Shown: positions 36,033 to 44,307 of the stretch, piece after piece
Layout: each line of letters opens with the position of its first letter
How positions within the stretch are numbered: the stretch's first letter is position 1
Assembly (NCBI GenBank): GCA_051252455.1
Contig: JBPOFM010000001.1
Coordinates: 186,001-250,000 of the forward strand
Direction of reading: 5' to 3'
DNA from: JBPOFM01 sp051252455
GTDB taxonomy: Bacteria; Bacteroidota; Bacteroidia; Flavobacteriales; Flavobacteriaceae
Length of the DNA stretch: 64,000 nt
Program-made: the position numbers and the translations under genes
The notes under the pieces: model-generated
Seen by the model: the letters and a program-made list of their open reading frames with translations, nothing else
What the model was told of the DNA's origin: nothing
Database searches by the model: none

Positions 36033-36812
36033 ATGAGTACGCAAGCAATTGGCATATTTGATTCAGGTATTGGAGGCACGTCTATTTTTCAGGAAATACA
36101 TGCGTTACTTCCTTGTGAAAACACCATCTACTTGGCAGATAGTTTCAATGCGCCTTATGGCAATAAAAACCAAACGGAAATTATTAATTTGAGCATTAAG
36201 AATACGGAATTGCTCATCAAAAAAAATTGCAAACTCATTGTTGTAGCTTGCAATACGGCCACCACGAACGCCATCAAAACTTTGAGAGCCACTTACGATA
36301 TCCCATTTATCGGTATAGAACCAGCAATTAAACCTGCGGCGTTGCAGACGAAAACGAAATCCATTGGTATTTTGGCCACTAAAGGCACTTTGTCTAGTGA
36401 ATTGTTCCATACCACCACAAATCTTTATAGCGATGGCATTCACGTCATAGAACAAGTGGGTGAAGGCATTGTACAATTGATCGAAGAAGGCAAAACCTAT
36501 GGCGATCAAATGCAGATTTTATTGAAAGGTTATTTAGAACCCATGATTACGGCCGACATAGATTATTTAGTGTTAGGCTGTACTCACTATCCATACTTAA
36601 TGCCTTTATTGCTAGAGATGCTTCCAAAACATGTCAAAATAATAGACTCTGGCGAAGCTGTTGCAAGACAGACAAAGGCTGTTCTTGAAAAACACCAACT
36701 TCTAAATTCGGAAAGGATAAAATCGAACAATCAGTTTTTTACCAATGGTAATATAGAAGTTTTAAAAGCCATATTACAAGAACAATATGATGTGAAGAAA
36801 TTAAAATTTTAA
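36033..36812 (+). CDS. murI: Glutamate racemase
   Basis: Makes D-glutamate for peptidoglycan. 259 residues from the ATG at 36033; the in-frame ATG at 35985 is rejected because the ompH terminator lies between them. The two catalytic cysteines are Cys73 (VVACNTATT) and Cys183 (LGCTHYPYL), with GIFDSGIGGTS at 7-17. The stop overlaps the stop of the convergent carbonic-anhydrase-like gene in a shared TTAA. Last gene of the envelope cluster, but with a terminator ahead of it. Confidence 0.95.
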   Translation: MSTQAIGIFDSGIGGTSIFQEIHALLPCENTIYLADSFNAPYGNKNQTEIINLSIKNTELLIKKNCKLIVVACNTATTNAIKTLRATYDIPFIGIEPAIKPAALQTKTKSIGILATKGTLSSELFHTTTNLYSDGIHVIEQVGEGIVQLIEEGKTYGDQMQILLKGYLEPMITADIDYLVLGCTHYPYLMPLLLEMLPKHVKIIDSGEAVARQTKAVLEKHQLLNSERIKSNNQFFTNGNIEVLKAILQEQYDVKKLKF

Positions 36813-37327
36813 GATTTATTAAACCAAGAGGAATATTTTACATAATTATCAGCTATCCTATTTATCTCTCCAGTGATCAACGCTTCACTGACATCCTTAA
36901 CTTTTTTGGCAGGAACACCAGCATAGATGCTTCCAGATTCTACTCGTGTATTTTGAAGAACGACTGCTCCAGCAGCAATAATGCTATTGCTTTCCACAAT
37001 GCAATCGTCCATTACAATACTTCCCATTCCAATCAAGACATTGTCATGAATGGTGCAACCATGTACGATGGCATTGTGACCAATAGAAACATTATTTCCA
37101 ATAGTCGTGGGTGATTTTTGATATGTTGCATGAATGACCGCACCATCTTGTACGTTAACTTTGTCTCCGATTTTGATGAAATGAACATCACCTCTGATGA
37201 CCGCATTAAACCATACACTACATTTGTCACCCATAACGACATCACCAACGATGGTTGCGTTTTCGGCTACGTAGCAATTCTCTGGTATGACTGGATGTTT
37301 TCCATTAACTGGTTTTATTAGTGACAT
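36809..37327 (-). CDS. Gamma carbonic anhydrase family protein
   Basis: 172 residues of left-handed beta-helix hexapeptide repeats. Three histidines that bind metal in gamma carbonic anhydrases are in place: VIHATY (around 67) and IGHNAIVHGC (around 83-88). Whether it hydrates CO2 cannot be told; many YrdA/PaaY-like members are weak or inactive. Convergent with murI, sharing a 4-base stop overlap and no visible terminator. Confidence 0.9.
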   Translation of the reverse strand: MSLIKPVNGKHPVIPENCYVAENATIVGDVVMGDKCSVWFNAVIRGDVHFIKIGDKVNVQDGAVIHATYQKSPTTIGNNVSIGHNAIVHGCTIHDNVLIGMGSIVMDDCIVESNSIIAAGAVVLQNTRVESGSIYAGVPAKKVKDVSEALITGEINRIADNYVKYSSWFNKS

Positions 37328-37428
37328 ATTTGTATTCCTTAGAGTTATTTATAATTTTAGATGGTTCTGCATTTAGATTAATCAAGGATGACTCCAAATC
37401 TTAGGGGCGGCTTTTTCCGGAATTTTTG

Positions 37429-38163
37429 TTACTTAAAAAAAGCTAACAAATCTGACTTTCTAGACGCTGAAACCGAAATTTCCTTTCCATTGCTCAACAC
37501 CACGCTTCCTCCTTTTCCTTTCACATATTTGACAATTTCGTTGACATTCACCAAATACGATTTATGTACTCTCGCAAAACTGGAATCATTCAAGGCATCT
37601 TCAAAATACTTTAACGTTTTACTTACCAATTTCTTTTTGTTTGTATTCAGATAGATTTCGGTGTAATTGTCCTCCGCCTTGCAAAATAAAATATCTGCGG
37701 TATTGATAACTTCAAAACCGTCTTGCTGTGGTATGGTTATTTTTCCGTTAACAGAATTTGTTTTTGGCACCAAAACCTGGTCTTGCAAAGCATCTTCTTT
37801 AGTTCGAATTTCTGTGACATAATCGACGGCTTTTATCAATTCATCTATGGAAATGGGTTTCATTAAATAATAAGATGCGTGTGCATTTAAAGCTTCAACC
37901 GCATAATGATTGTAAGCTGTCACGAAAACCGTTTCAAAATCGATATCGCCAACCTTGTCCAACAGGTCAAATGCGTTGCCATAAGGCATTTCTACATCGA
38001 GAAAGACCAAATCCAATTCGTGGTTACGAATGAGCACCAAAGCTTCTTCAACATTTGCGGCTTCTCCCAAAATCTCTACATTCGGGCAGTATTTCTTGAG
38101 ATAATTACGTAAAATCTCTCTGCTAGTTGCTTCGTCCTCGACGATGATTGAGTTTAGTTTCAT
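37429..38163 (-). CDS. LytTR-family response regulator
   Basis: 244 residues. Receiver domain at 1-120 with acidic pocket E9-D10-E11 and phospho-acceptor Asp56 (VFLDVEMP). LytTR DNA-binding domain at about 140-243 (DGFEVINTADILFCKAEDNYTEIYL, FARVHKSYLVNVNEI). It regulates genes from imperfect repeat sites; the targets are unknown. It starts 87 bases downstream of the histidine kinase stop, and the two form a LytS/LytR-type pair. Confidence 0.94.
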   Translation of the reverse strand: MKLNSIIVEDEATSREILRNYLKKYCPNVEILGEAANVEEALVLIRNHELDLVFLDVEMPYGNAFDLLDKVGDIDFETVFVTAYNHYAVEALNAHASYYLMKPISIDELIKAVDYVTEIRTKEDALQDQVLVPKTNSVNGKITIPQQDGFEVINTADILFCKAEDNYTEIYLNTNKKKLVSKTLKYFEDALNDSSFARVHKSYLVNVNEIVKYVKGKGGSVVLSNGKEISVSASRKSDLLAFFK

Positions 38164-38250
38164 ATAAATAAGTTAGAAGCTTGAAGCACGAAGTTAGAAT
38201 TAAATTATTCGAAACAATACATGCATCAATTCAAATTAAATAGTTTTACT

Positions 38251-40419
38251 TTAATCTTTCTTAAGCGTCACAACAACTTGAGTTCCTATATCTTCCAAAT
38301 CTTGAAAATCACTCACATATACATCCACTTTATCCTTATACATTTCATTCAAGATAGCGACTCTTTTTTTGATGTTGCCCATGCCCTTTGAATTTTGTTT
38401 CTTTTGATGGTCTGTTTTTAACTCTTTGGATTTTTGCCTACCAATTCCATCATCGGCAATTGTAATGGTGATTTCATCTTCAGTCTTTGCCGAAATGCGA
38501 ATATCCAAGCGTCCTTTTTCCGTCTTATAACGCAAGCCGTGCCACACCGCATTTTCTATATACGGTTGTAATAACATCGGTGGAATCTGAAATTCTTCCA
38601 CATTGACGTTTTCGTCTACTATAATTGTGTAATCAAATTTATCCTTAAAACGGAAATGTTCCAATTTCGTGTATAATTCTAAAAGTTCGATTTCCTTTTT
38701 CAATGGAATAAAATCTTCATCACTGTTTTCCAACACGGAACGCATCAATTGTGAAAAATCAGACAGATATTTATTGGCAGTTCGTTCATCATTGGAGGCG
38801 ATAAAACTATTCACAGAATTGAGTGCATTAAAGATAAAATGAGGATTCATTTGGCTTCGCAATGATTTTAAGGCTAACAAATTATTGGCCAACTTTTGCT
38901 GCTTGATGAATTTGTACATAAAATACGCTGTAATCAACAGTAAAATCAAACCGCCAAGCAAGGAATAGATGATGAGCTGCTGACTTTTATTACGTTCTGT
39001 CGTGAGTTGATAGTTGCTTTGCGTTAATTCACGATCTGTTTCGAGACTTGTGATACGATTCTGCTTGGTGGCAATGTCACGACTGAATCGTGCAGCCTGC
39101 GAAATTTCCTGTTCTTTTTTAATGTACAATTCGTCGACGATTTCTGTGTATTCCCTGTAGGTTAAAAGTGCCATTTCATAGTCACCAGAATCCTCATAGA
39201 GATCGGAAAGTTTACGGGTCGCATCTTTTTTGACAATTAAATCTTCCTTTTTGTCCGCCTCGGCAATGCTTTTTTCCAAATACGGAATCGCATTGGTATA
39301 ATCACCTTTTAGGAAATAGGCATTCCCGATTTTGTAATTCTGTTTTTGAGATGTTAATGGACTTTCGTTGGTAATTGTGGAATCTCGCTCAATATCTTCC
39401 ACATCCTTTAAAACTTCCTTTCGCAATTGTATTTCAGCCTCATATCCTCTATTACTATTTTGGAAATCGGCCACAGCCACTTTTTCTTCAACGGCTCGTT
39501 TTTTATTTTCTTTTGAGGCTAAATTGAGTGAGTTTTCAAAATAGTTTTGAGCCTTTGCCGTTTTTCCAGATGCGCTATAAGCCTGTGCAATTTTGGAATT
39601 TAAATCCGTTACTTTGGGCGCTATCAAATGTTTTTGGGCAATTTCAAGACCTTTTTGATACCAATTGATAGCCACATCATATTTTTTGATGGCGCTATTG
39701 GTATCACCTAAACCTTCATATAAAGTGGTCAGTTGATAATTGGAAAGTTCTGTCTTATTAATCGAATTGTAAGTGTCAATACTCTCCTGATAATTCTTAT
39801 TGTATTCGTATGCTTTCGCCAACTTTAAACGAACATCATTCGAAGGTCGATTTTGAAGACTGATGCGATAATTGGAAACCGCCAAATCATATTGTTTCCA
39901 TTGCATATAAACGTCGGAAAGTAATTCATAAGCTTCTGCATTCTCACTTGTAGTACTACTTTGTGAAATGGCTTCCGTCATAAATTGAATACTTTTTTGT
40001 GCATCTTTCTTTAAATAAAATGATGCTGAATCGATCATTTCATTAAATCGTTTCACATCTTTTTTATTGCTGGTGCTCGATGGACTCTTTTGTATGGCAG
40101 GTTTTACTTCGACAGTGATTCGCTGATCATCTTTGACTGTATAATAAACTGTTTCAAAGTCTTTGTGACGAATGATTAATTCGTCGCCTCGTCTCACCTT
40201 AATATAAAAGGACCCATCCATTCCGCTCATTGTGTAAGCGCCACCATTTACCTCAATATTCACTTTAGAAATGGGCTTGTAGGTATCACTTTCCCGCACC
40301 GAACCTTTGACGTTGAGCATTGGCTCTAAAACACGTTTTGAGTCTTGCTGCGCCATCAGAGATTGTTGGATGGGCAAACAAAGCAGGAGGACAAAAATGT
40401 ATTTAAATAATAATCTCAT
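38251..40419 (-). CDS. TPR-containing LytS-type sensor histidine kinase
   Basis: 722 residues. Signal peptide to about 23 (SLMAQ), a carboxypeptidase-regulatory-like beta domain (about 35-115, LNVKGSVRESDTYKPISKVNI), a stack of TPR helices (about 125-440; AEAYELLSDVYMQWKQYDLAVSNYR and others), a single membrane helix near 478-500 (QLIIYSLLGGLILLLITAYFMY). Then a His_kinase domain with His527 in SQMNPHFIFNALNS and an ATPase with IADDGIGRQKSKE. The periplasmic part is the sensor. Pairs with the LytTR regulator downstream. Confidence 0.93.
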   Translation of the reverse strand: MRLLFKYIFVLLLCLPIQQSLMAQQDSKRVLEPMLNVKGSVRESDTYKPISKVNIEVNGGAYTMSGMDGSFYIKVRRGDELIIRHKDFETVYYTVKDDQRITVEVKPAIQKSPSSTSNKKDVKRFNEMIDSASFYLKKDAQKSIQFMTEAISQSSTTSENAEAYELLSDVYMQWKQYDLAVSNYRISLQNRPSNDVRLKLAKAYEYNKNYQESIDTYNSINKTELSNYQLTTLYEGLGDTNSAIKKYDVAINWYQKGLEIAQKHLIAPKVTDLNSKIAQAYSASGKTAKAQNYFENSLNLASKENKKRAVEEKVAVADFQNSNRGYEAEIQLRKEVLKDVEDIERDSTITNESPLTSQKQNYKIGNAYFLKGDYTNAIPYLEKSIAEADKKEDLIVKKDATRKLSDLYEDSGDYEMALLTYREYTEIVDELYIKKEQEISQAARFSRDIATKQNRITSLETDRELTQSNYQLTTERNKSQQLIIYSLLGGLILLLITAYFMYKFIKQQKLANNLLALKSLRSQMNPHFIFNALNSVNSFIASNDERTANKYLSDFSQLMRSVLENSDEDFIPLKKEIELLELYTKLEHFRFKDKFDYTIIVDENVNVEEFQIPPMLLQPYIENAVWHGLRYKTEKGRLDIRISAKTEDEITITIADDGIGRQKSKELKTDHQKKQNSKGMGNIKKRVAILNEMYKDKVDVYVSDFQDLEDIGTQVVVTLKKD

Positions 40420-40630
40420 GGTCTTGTTTCGATGGAATCAAACTTACACGTTTTAATCGAGTAATTAAAATGCATAATCGCACAAAATGTACTTCTAGGA
40501 AGTGAAAAATAGGGTATCGCTCATTTTGTCATAGACTTCCCTCATTCAAAGGCAGCAATGACTCATTGCTGATTTTTATTGAAAAGAGTTGGTTTTAGAT
40601 TTACCACCAGAAACATTAAAAAAAATTTTT

Positions 40631-41677
40631 ATGAGAAATACCGCTTTCACAAAACAAAACATTTTAGTTATCGTCTTTCAAGTTTTCGTCATGACAACAG
40701 TTGCTCAACATTTAGGTAATTACAACAACGAAGACTTCAAATTATCTAGACAGAATATTGCCTTGAGCGGCAACGCCAATATTTATAACCCTACCGTTCA
40801 GCAACAAATCAACAAGGTATTAAACCCTTCGAATGTACTCACTATTGATGTCAAAGCGCTACAAAATGTGAAAGCTGTGACTTATACAGCTGTTTTTAAT
40901 CTATCACAAATAGGTACAACGGCTGAAGAAACCAATAACCTCATCAATCAAAGAATTGAAGGTGTGCGACAAAAACTGAAATCTCAAGGCATACTGGACA
41001 AAGACATTGTGATTGATGTGATATCGTTTGTTCCCAATTACGAAATTGAAGTACAAAAAAAATTGTTCAGTAAAACCTATACAGAAGTTCCAAGTGGATT
41101 TGAATTACAACAAAACATCCATATTCAATTTAAAAACACCAATCAGTTTGAAGATATTCTAACCGCTTGCGCAGAAAACGAAATATATAACCTCGTAAAA
41201 GTGGATTACTTTGTTGAAAACATCGCACAAGTCTACAAAAACCTTCAGACAGAGCTTTTAAAGTTGATTGAAGAGAAAAAAGCCTATTACAAAGTATTAG
41301 GTTTCGATCTAGATGATTATGATGTGTATGTTGCAGACGACAAATATTGCTATTTCCCAAAGGATTTTTACAGAAGCTACCAAGCGTTCAACAGCACTTC
41401 TTTTGAATCGCTTAAGACAAATAAAGGCGTGACCTCTGCCAAAAAACAAACATCGTATTATTACGAGCCACTCTCCTATCAAAATTATGATTTGGTTATC
41501 AATCCCGCCATTTTGGAACCAGTCATCCAAATTGGGATGAACATCAAACTGCAATACAATCCAAAACCAAAAGAAGCAGTTGCCAAACCAGTTGAAAAAA
41601 AAGAATTGGTTCATAAATATTATGTGGTTTCTCCCAACGGAACTATCGACGTCAAAGAATTAAACACAAATAAATAA
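40631..41677 (+). CDS. SIMPL (DUF541) domain secreted protein
   Basis: 348 residues from the ATG at 40631; an upstream TTG start (40589) would put a non-signal stretch before the signal peptide. Signal ends at VFVMTTVAQH. The body has two beta-alpha-beta-like halves with the SIMPL pattern (VKAVTYTAVFNLSQIGTTAEETNNLINQ... , FELQQNIHIQFKNTNQFEDIL). The C-terminal KPKEAVAKPVEKKELVHKYYVV is proline/lysine rich. SIMPL proteins are periplasmic or outer-membrane facing with unknown activity. It is 5 bases from the vWA lipoprotein gene. Confidence 0.78.
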   Translation: MRNTAFTKQNILVIVFQVFVMTTVAQHLGNYNNEDFKLSRQNIALSGNANIYNPTVQQQINKVLNPSNVLTIDVKALQNVKAVTYTAVFNLSQIGTTAEETNNLINQRIEGVRQKLKSQGILDKDIVIDVISFVPNYEIEVQKKLFSKTYTEVPSGFELQQNIHIQFKNTNQFEDILTACAENEIYNLVKVDYFVENIAQVYKNLQTELLKLIEEKKAYYKVLGFDLDDYDVYVADDKYCYFPKDFYRSYQAFNSTSFESLKTNKGVTSAKKQTSYYYEPLSYQNYDLVINPAILEPVIQIGMNIKLQYNPKPKEAVAKPVEKKELVHKYYVVSPNGTIDVKELNTNK

Positions 41678-41682
41678 GCAAT

Positions 41683-42843
41683 ATGAAAACACTCGTAAAA
41701 ATCACAGTCTTCAGTATGTGCGTCTTCGGATTAGTTTCCTGCAACGCAAAAAACAAAAAGAATCCAGAAACGACTATGGCAATCGTTGAGACGGTTAAAA
41801 ATGAACCCAGCAAACAGTTTATCAAAGTGGCACTTCTACTCGACACTAGTAACAGCATGGATGGTTTGATTGACCAAGCCAAGGCACAACTTTGGGAAAT
41901 TGTCAATGAATTGTCCTACGCCAAATGTGACGACAAAAAACCAAACCTACAAATCGCACTCTATGAATACGGCAATGACAGATTGCACAGTGAGGAAGGC
42001 TTCATACGCCAAGTCTTGGCTTTCAGCAATGATCTTGATGAAATCTCAAAACAATTGTTTTCATTGACGACAAATGGCGGTGAGGAATACTGTGGACAGG
42101 TTATAACAACTGCCTTAAATCAACTAAATTGGGGAAATAATGCAGATGATTTAAAACTCATATTCATCGCTGGAAATGAGCCGTTCTCACAGGGAAAAAT
42201 CAGCTATAAAGAGGCTTCTAAAATGGCTCACACTAAAGATGTAACGGTCAATACCATTTTCTGCGGTGATTATGATCAAGGCATTTCCAGTTATTGGAAA
42301 GAAGGCGCAGATTTGGCTCATGGCACCTATATGGCAATCAACCATAATCATGCTACAACCTATGTGGCATCTCCATATGATGACCAAATTTTAATTTTAA
42401 ATCAAAAATTGAACAAAACATATGTTGCCTACGGAAGCTCTGGAGTTAAGAAAATGGCTATGCAAGCAGAACAAGATATCAACGCACAAGGCTATAGTGA
42501 AGCGAATGCAGTTAGTAGAGCTGTGAGTAAAAGTTCACATTTGTACAAAAATGATTCCTGGGATTTGGTTGATGCTGAAAAAGAAAAAACCTTTAAATAT
42601 GAAGATTTAAAAGATAAAGATTTACCATCTGAATTAAAAGGCAAATCGAAAGATGAAATCAAAACTTATATTGCCCAAAAGAGCAAAGAGCGATCAGAAA
42701 TTCAAGAAGAAATCCAGCAACTAAATGAAAAGAGACGACTCTATATCGCCAATCAACATAAAGAAGACACCAAGAGTTTAGAAAGCGTCATGGTGAACGC
42801 TATCAAAACACAAGCTCGCAATAAAAATTATAAATGGGAATAG
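41683..42843 (+). CDS. von Willebrand factor A domain lipoprotein
   Basis: 386 residues. Lipoprotein signal MKTLVKITVFSMCVFGLVSC with Cys20. The vWA domain (about 45-235) has an intact MIDAS metal site start, DTSNS at 54-58 (LLLDTSNSMDG), the first half of the DxSxS site. A C-terminal charged helical region (EDLKDKDLPSELKGKSKDEIK) ends the chain. Surface or periplasmic adhesion or assembly scaffold; partner unknown. Directly downstream of the SIMPL gene and probably co-translated with it. Confidence 0.88.
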   Translation: MKTLVKITVFSMCVFGLVSCNAKNKKNPETTMAIVETVKNEPSKQFIKVALLLDTSNSMDGLIDQAKAQLWEIVNELSYAKCDDKKPNLQIALYEYGNDRLHSEEGFIRQVLAFSNDLDEISKQLFSLTTNGGEEYCGQVITTALNQLNWGNNADDLKLIFIAGNEPFSQGKISYKEASKMAHTKDVTVNTIFCGDYDQGISSYWKEGADLAHGTYMAINHNHATTYVASPYDDQILILNQKLNKTYVAYGSSGVKKMAMQAEQDINAQGYSEANAVSRAVSKSSHLYKNDSWDLVDAEKEKTFKYEDLKDKDLPSELKGKSKDEIKTYIAQKSKERSEIQEEIQQLNEKRRLYIANQHKEDTKSLESVMVNAIKTQARNKNYKWE

Positions 42844-42862
42844 AATTATAGTACAAGAAACA

Positions 42863-42890
42863 AAAAAGCCTCGAAATTTCGAGGCTTTTT
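42863..42890. terminator. Perfect palindromic bidirectional terminator
   Basis: AAAAAGCCTCGAAA joined directly to its complement TTTCGAGGCTTTTT, 14 bp with no spacer (the loop forms from the central bases). Serves the vWA gene and the convergent PorP/SprF gene. Confidence 0.88.
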
Positions 42891-42893
42891 GTA

Positions 42894-43904
42894 TTAGTTA
42901 ACTGCAGGACAGTTACACTCGTATTTCTCTTTTCTACAATTGAAATTATAACCAATGGTCAACTGGTGAAAACCACCATTGTTGAAAACCACAGAATTCG
43001 CTTGATATGAATAGGTATATGCAAACACAAATTGCTTATAATCCACACCAACAAACGGTGTAATATATTGAAGCTTTTGGCTACTGATACCTGTGCCATC
43101 CAAAAATTCCGCACCATCAAGGCTTCTTCTATATGATAATCCGCCCCAAAGCTTTCCAAAATCCATTTCTCTATAGACTTTAGCATTGATATCTATAGAC
43201 GATTCTTTTGTTCCATCTTTGTATAAAAACATTACTGATGGTTCATAACTCCAATCACTTCCAAATTTGCTAAAGGTATTTCCAGCAGAAAACAAAAACG
43301 TTCTTAAGTTGTCAAATCGGTATAATCCAAGTTCATTGGAGTTAATACCATCATTGTTCAATACGTTTTTAACAGTTGCATGTGCATAGAAGTTGATCAA
43401 GTGATATGAAAATCCAAAATCGATATTGAAGTTAGTAGAACTTTGCTCAATTCCAGCGATAATGGGATCTGGTCCATCAGCCAGAAATGTAGATTCATCC
43501 AGTTTATATTGAATTATTCCAGCACTTAAACCAAACGATAACATATTCAAATCAATCTCATTTCTTGAGAACATTAAATGATGTGCATAGGTTAAAGAAG
43601 CGCCTGTTTGAGAATGATAACCATTTTTATCATTATATACAATGGCTCCCACGGCGGAAGGTCCCTCTCCAATTCTACTATTGATACTCAAAGTCTGAAG
43701 TGTAGGCGCGTCATCCTGTCCAAACCATTGCTTACGAGCGGTCAGTCTAACTTTCGCACAGTTGGCGACTCCAGCCATGGATGGATGGATGAGGTAATAA
43801 TTATCCGTTAAATAATCTGAATAAATAGGTAAGCCTTCTTGTGCCAGTCCGATTTGGGTAATCAATCCTGTAAATGCTATTAAACAAAACTTTTTTAAAT
43901 TCAT
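42894..43904 (-). CDS. PorP/SprF family outer-membrane protein (type IX secretion)
   Basis: 336 residues. Signal peptide to GLAQ, then EGLPIYSDYLTDNYYLIHPSMAGVANC, the PorP/SprF N-terminal signature; the rest is a barrel of about 14 strands (YAHATVKNVLN, YKQFVFAYTYSYQ). Family members help export or anchor type IX cargo, and usually follow a large gliding or adhesin gene. Here the gene stands alone with no such partner in reach. C-terminus NCRKEKYECNCPAVN is cysteine-rich. Confidence 0.9.
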   Translation of the reverse strand: MNLKKFCLIAFTGLITQIGLAQEGLPIYSDYLTDNYYLIHPSMAGVANCAKVRLTARKQWFGQDDAPTLQTLSINSRIGEGPSAVGAIVYNDKNGYHSQTGASLTYAHHLMFSRNEIDLNMLSFGLSAGIIQYKLDESTFLADGPDPIIAGIEQSSTNFNIDFGFSYHLINFYAHATVKNVLNNDGINSNELGLYRFDNLRTFLFSAGNTFSKFGSDWSYEPSVMFLYKDGTKESSIDINAKVYREMDFGKLWGGLSYRRSLDGAEFLDGTGISSQKLQYITPFVGVDYKQFVFAYTYSYQANSVVFNNGGFHQLTIGYNFNCRKEKYECNCPAVN

Positions 43905-44003
43905 GTTGATTCTTTTATCTTTTCAATATAAAATATCCCTATCGTATGATCGTATACTTAAGGTTTGGTTAGTCGATAGGCATCAATCTTTTCTCAAACT
44001 TGT

Positions 44004-44011
44004 CAAAGATA
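44004..44011 (-). promoter_or_regulatory. -7 element for the PorP/SprF gene
   Basis: On the minus strand TATCTTTG is a perfect TAnnTTTG box. No TTG at the usual spacing. A start near 43997 would give a 93-nt leader. Confidence 0.4.
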
Positions 44012-44193
44012 TAAATTTTAATCACATCTATGTAAACTACAAATTTGACTTAATGTTTTATGAAAGCGCTAAAATAATTTTATTCATTTACAAAAAGAAC
44101 AAATTAATAAGTTTAGCAAACAAGCGTGAAATTTAAGAAAATTAAACCGAATTTTTTGTTGAATAATAAATAAAACGATCAGTTTAACACATC

Positions 44194-44227
44194 TTCTATT
44201 TCAAATTTCAGACATTTTGAAATAGAA
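44194..44227. promoter_or_regulatory. 12-bp inverted repeat upstream of the nfu promoter
   Basis: TTCTATTTCAAA pairs perfectly with TTTGAAATAGAA across a 10-base spacer. It ends 30 bases before the -33 element, and no T-run follows on the plus strand, so an operator or structure is as likely as a terminator. Confidence 0.4.
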
Positions 44228-44257
44228 ACTTCCTTGTTAAATTAAAATCAATAGGAC

Positions 44258-44286
44258 TTGCTTACATTTTATAATTCGTAATTTTG
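44258..44286 (+). promoter_or_regulatory. Bacteroidota-type promoter of nfu gene
   Basis: TTG at 44258-44260 and TAATTTTG at 44279-44286 (perfect TAnnTTTG), spacer 18 bases. The start near 44293 lies after the alternative TTG start and before the ATG at 44308, fixing that ATG as the start. Confidence 0.72.
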
Positions 44287-44307
44287 CCGAAAATCAGTAT
44301 TTTAAAG

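Larger units (their letters stand above)
43905..44257. other. Intergenic region between porP/sprF and nfu genes
   Basis: No supported gene in about 350 bases. It holds a perfect -7 box for the leftward PorP gene at 44004-44011, a repeat ATCGTATGATCGTAT near 43940, and a 12-bp hairpin at 44194-44227. A 77-codon plus-strand frame here has no signal or family and is probably chance. Confidence 0.6.

Noticed and set aside
40491..40503. ACTTC/GAAGT inverted repeat between the kinase and SIMPL genes
   Set aside because: Arms of 5 bp are too short to claim as an operator without conservation data.
43903..44136. 77-codon plus-strand frame between porP/sprF and nfu
   Set aside because: Low-complexity AT-rich, no signal, family or ribosome-binding support; overlaps the -7 box of the leftward gene.
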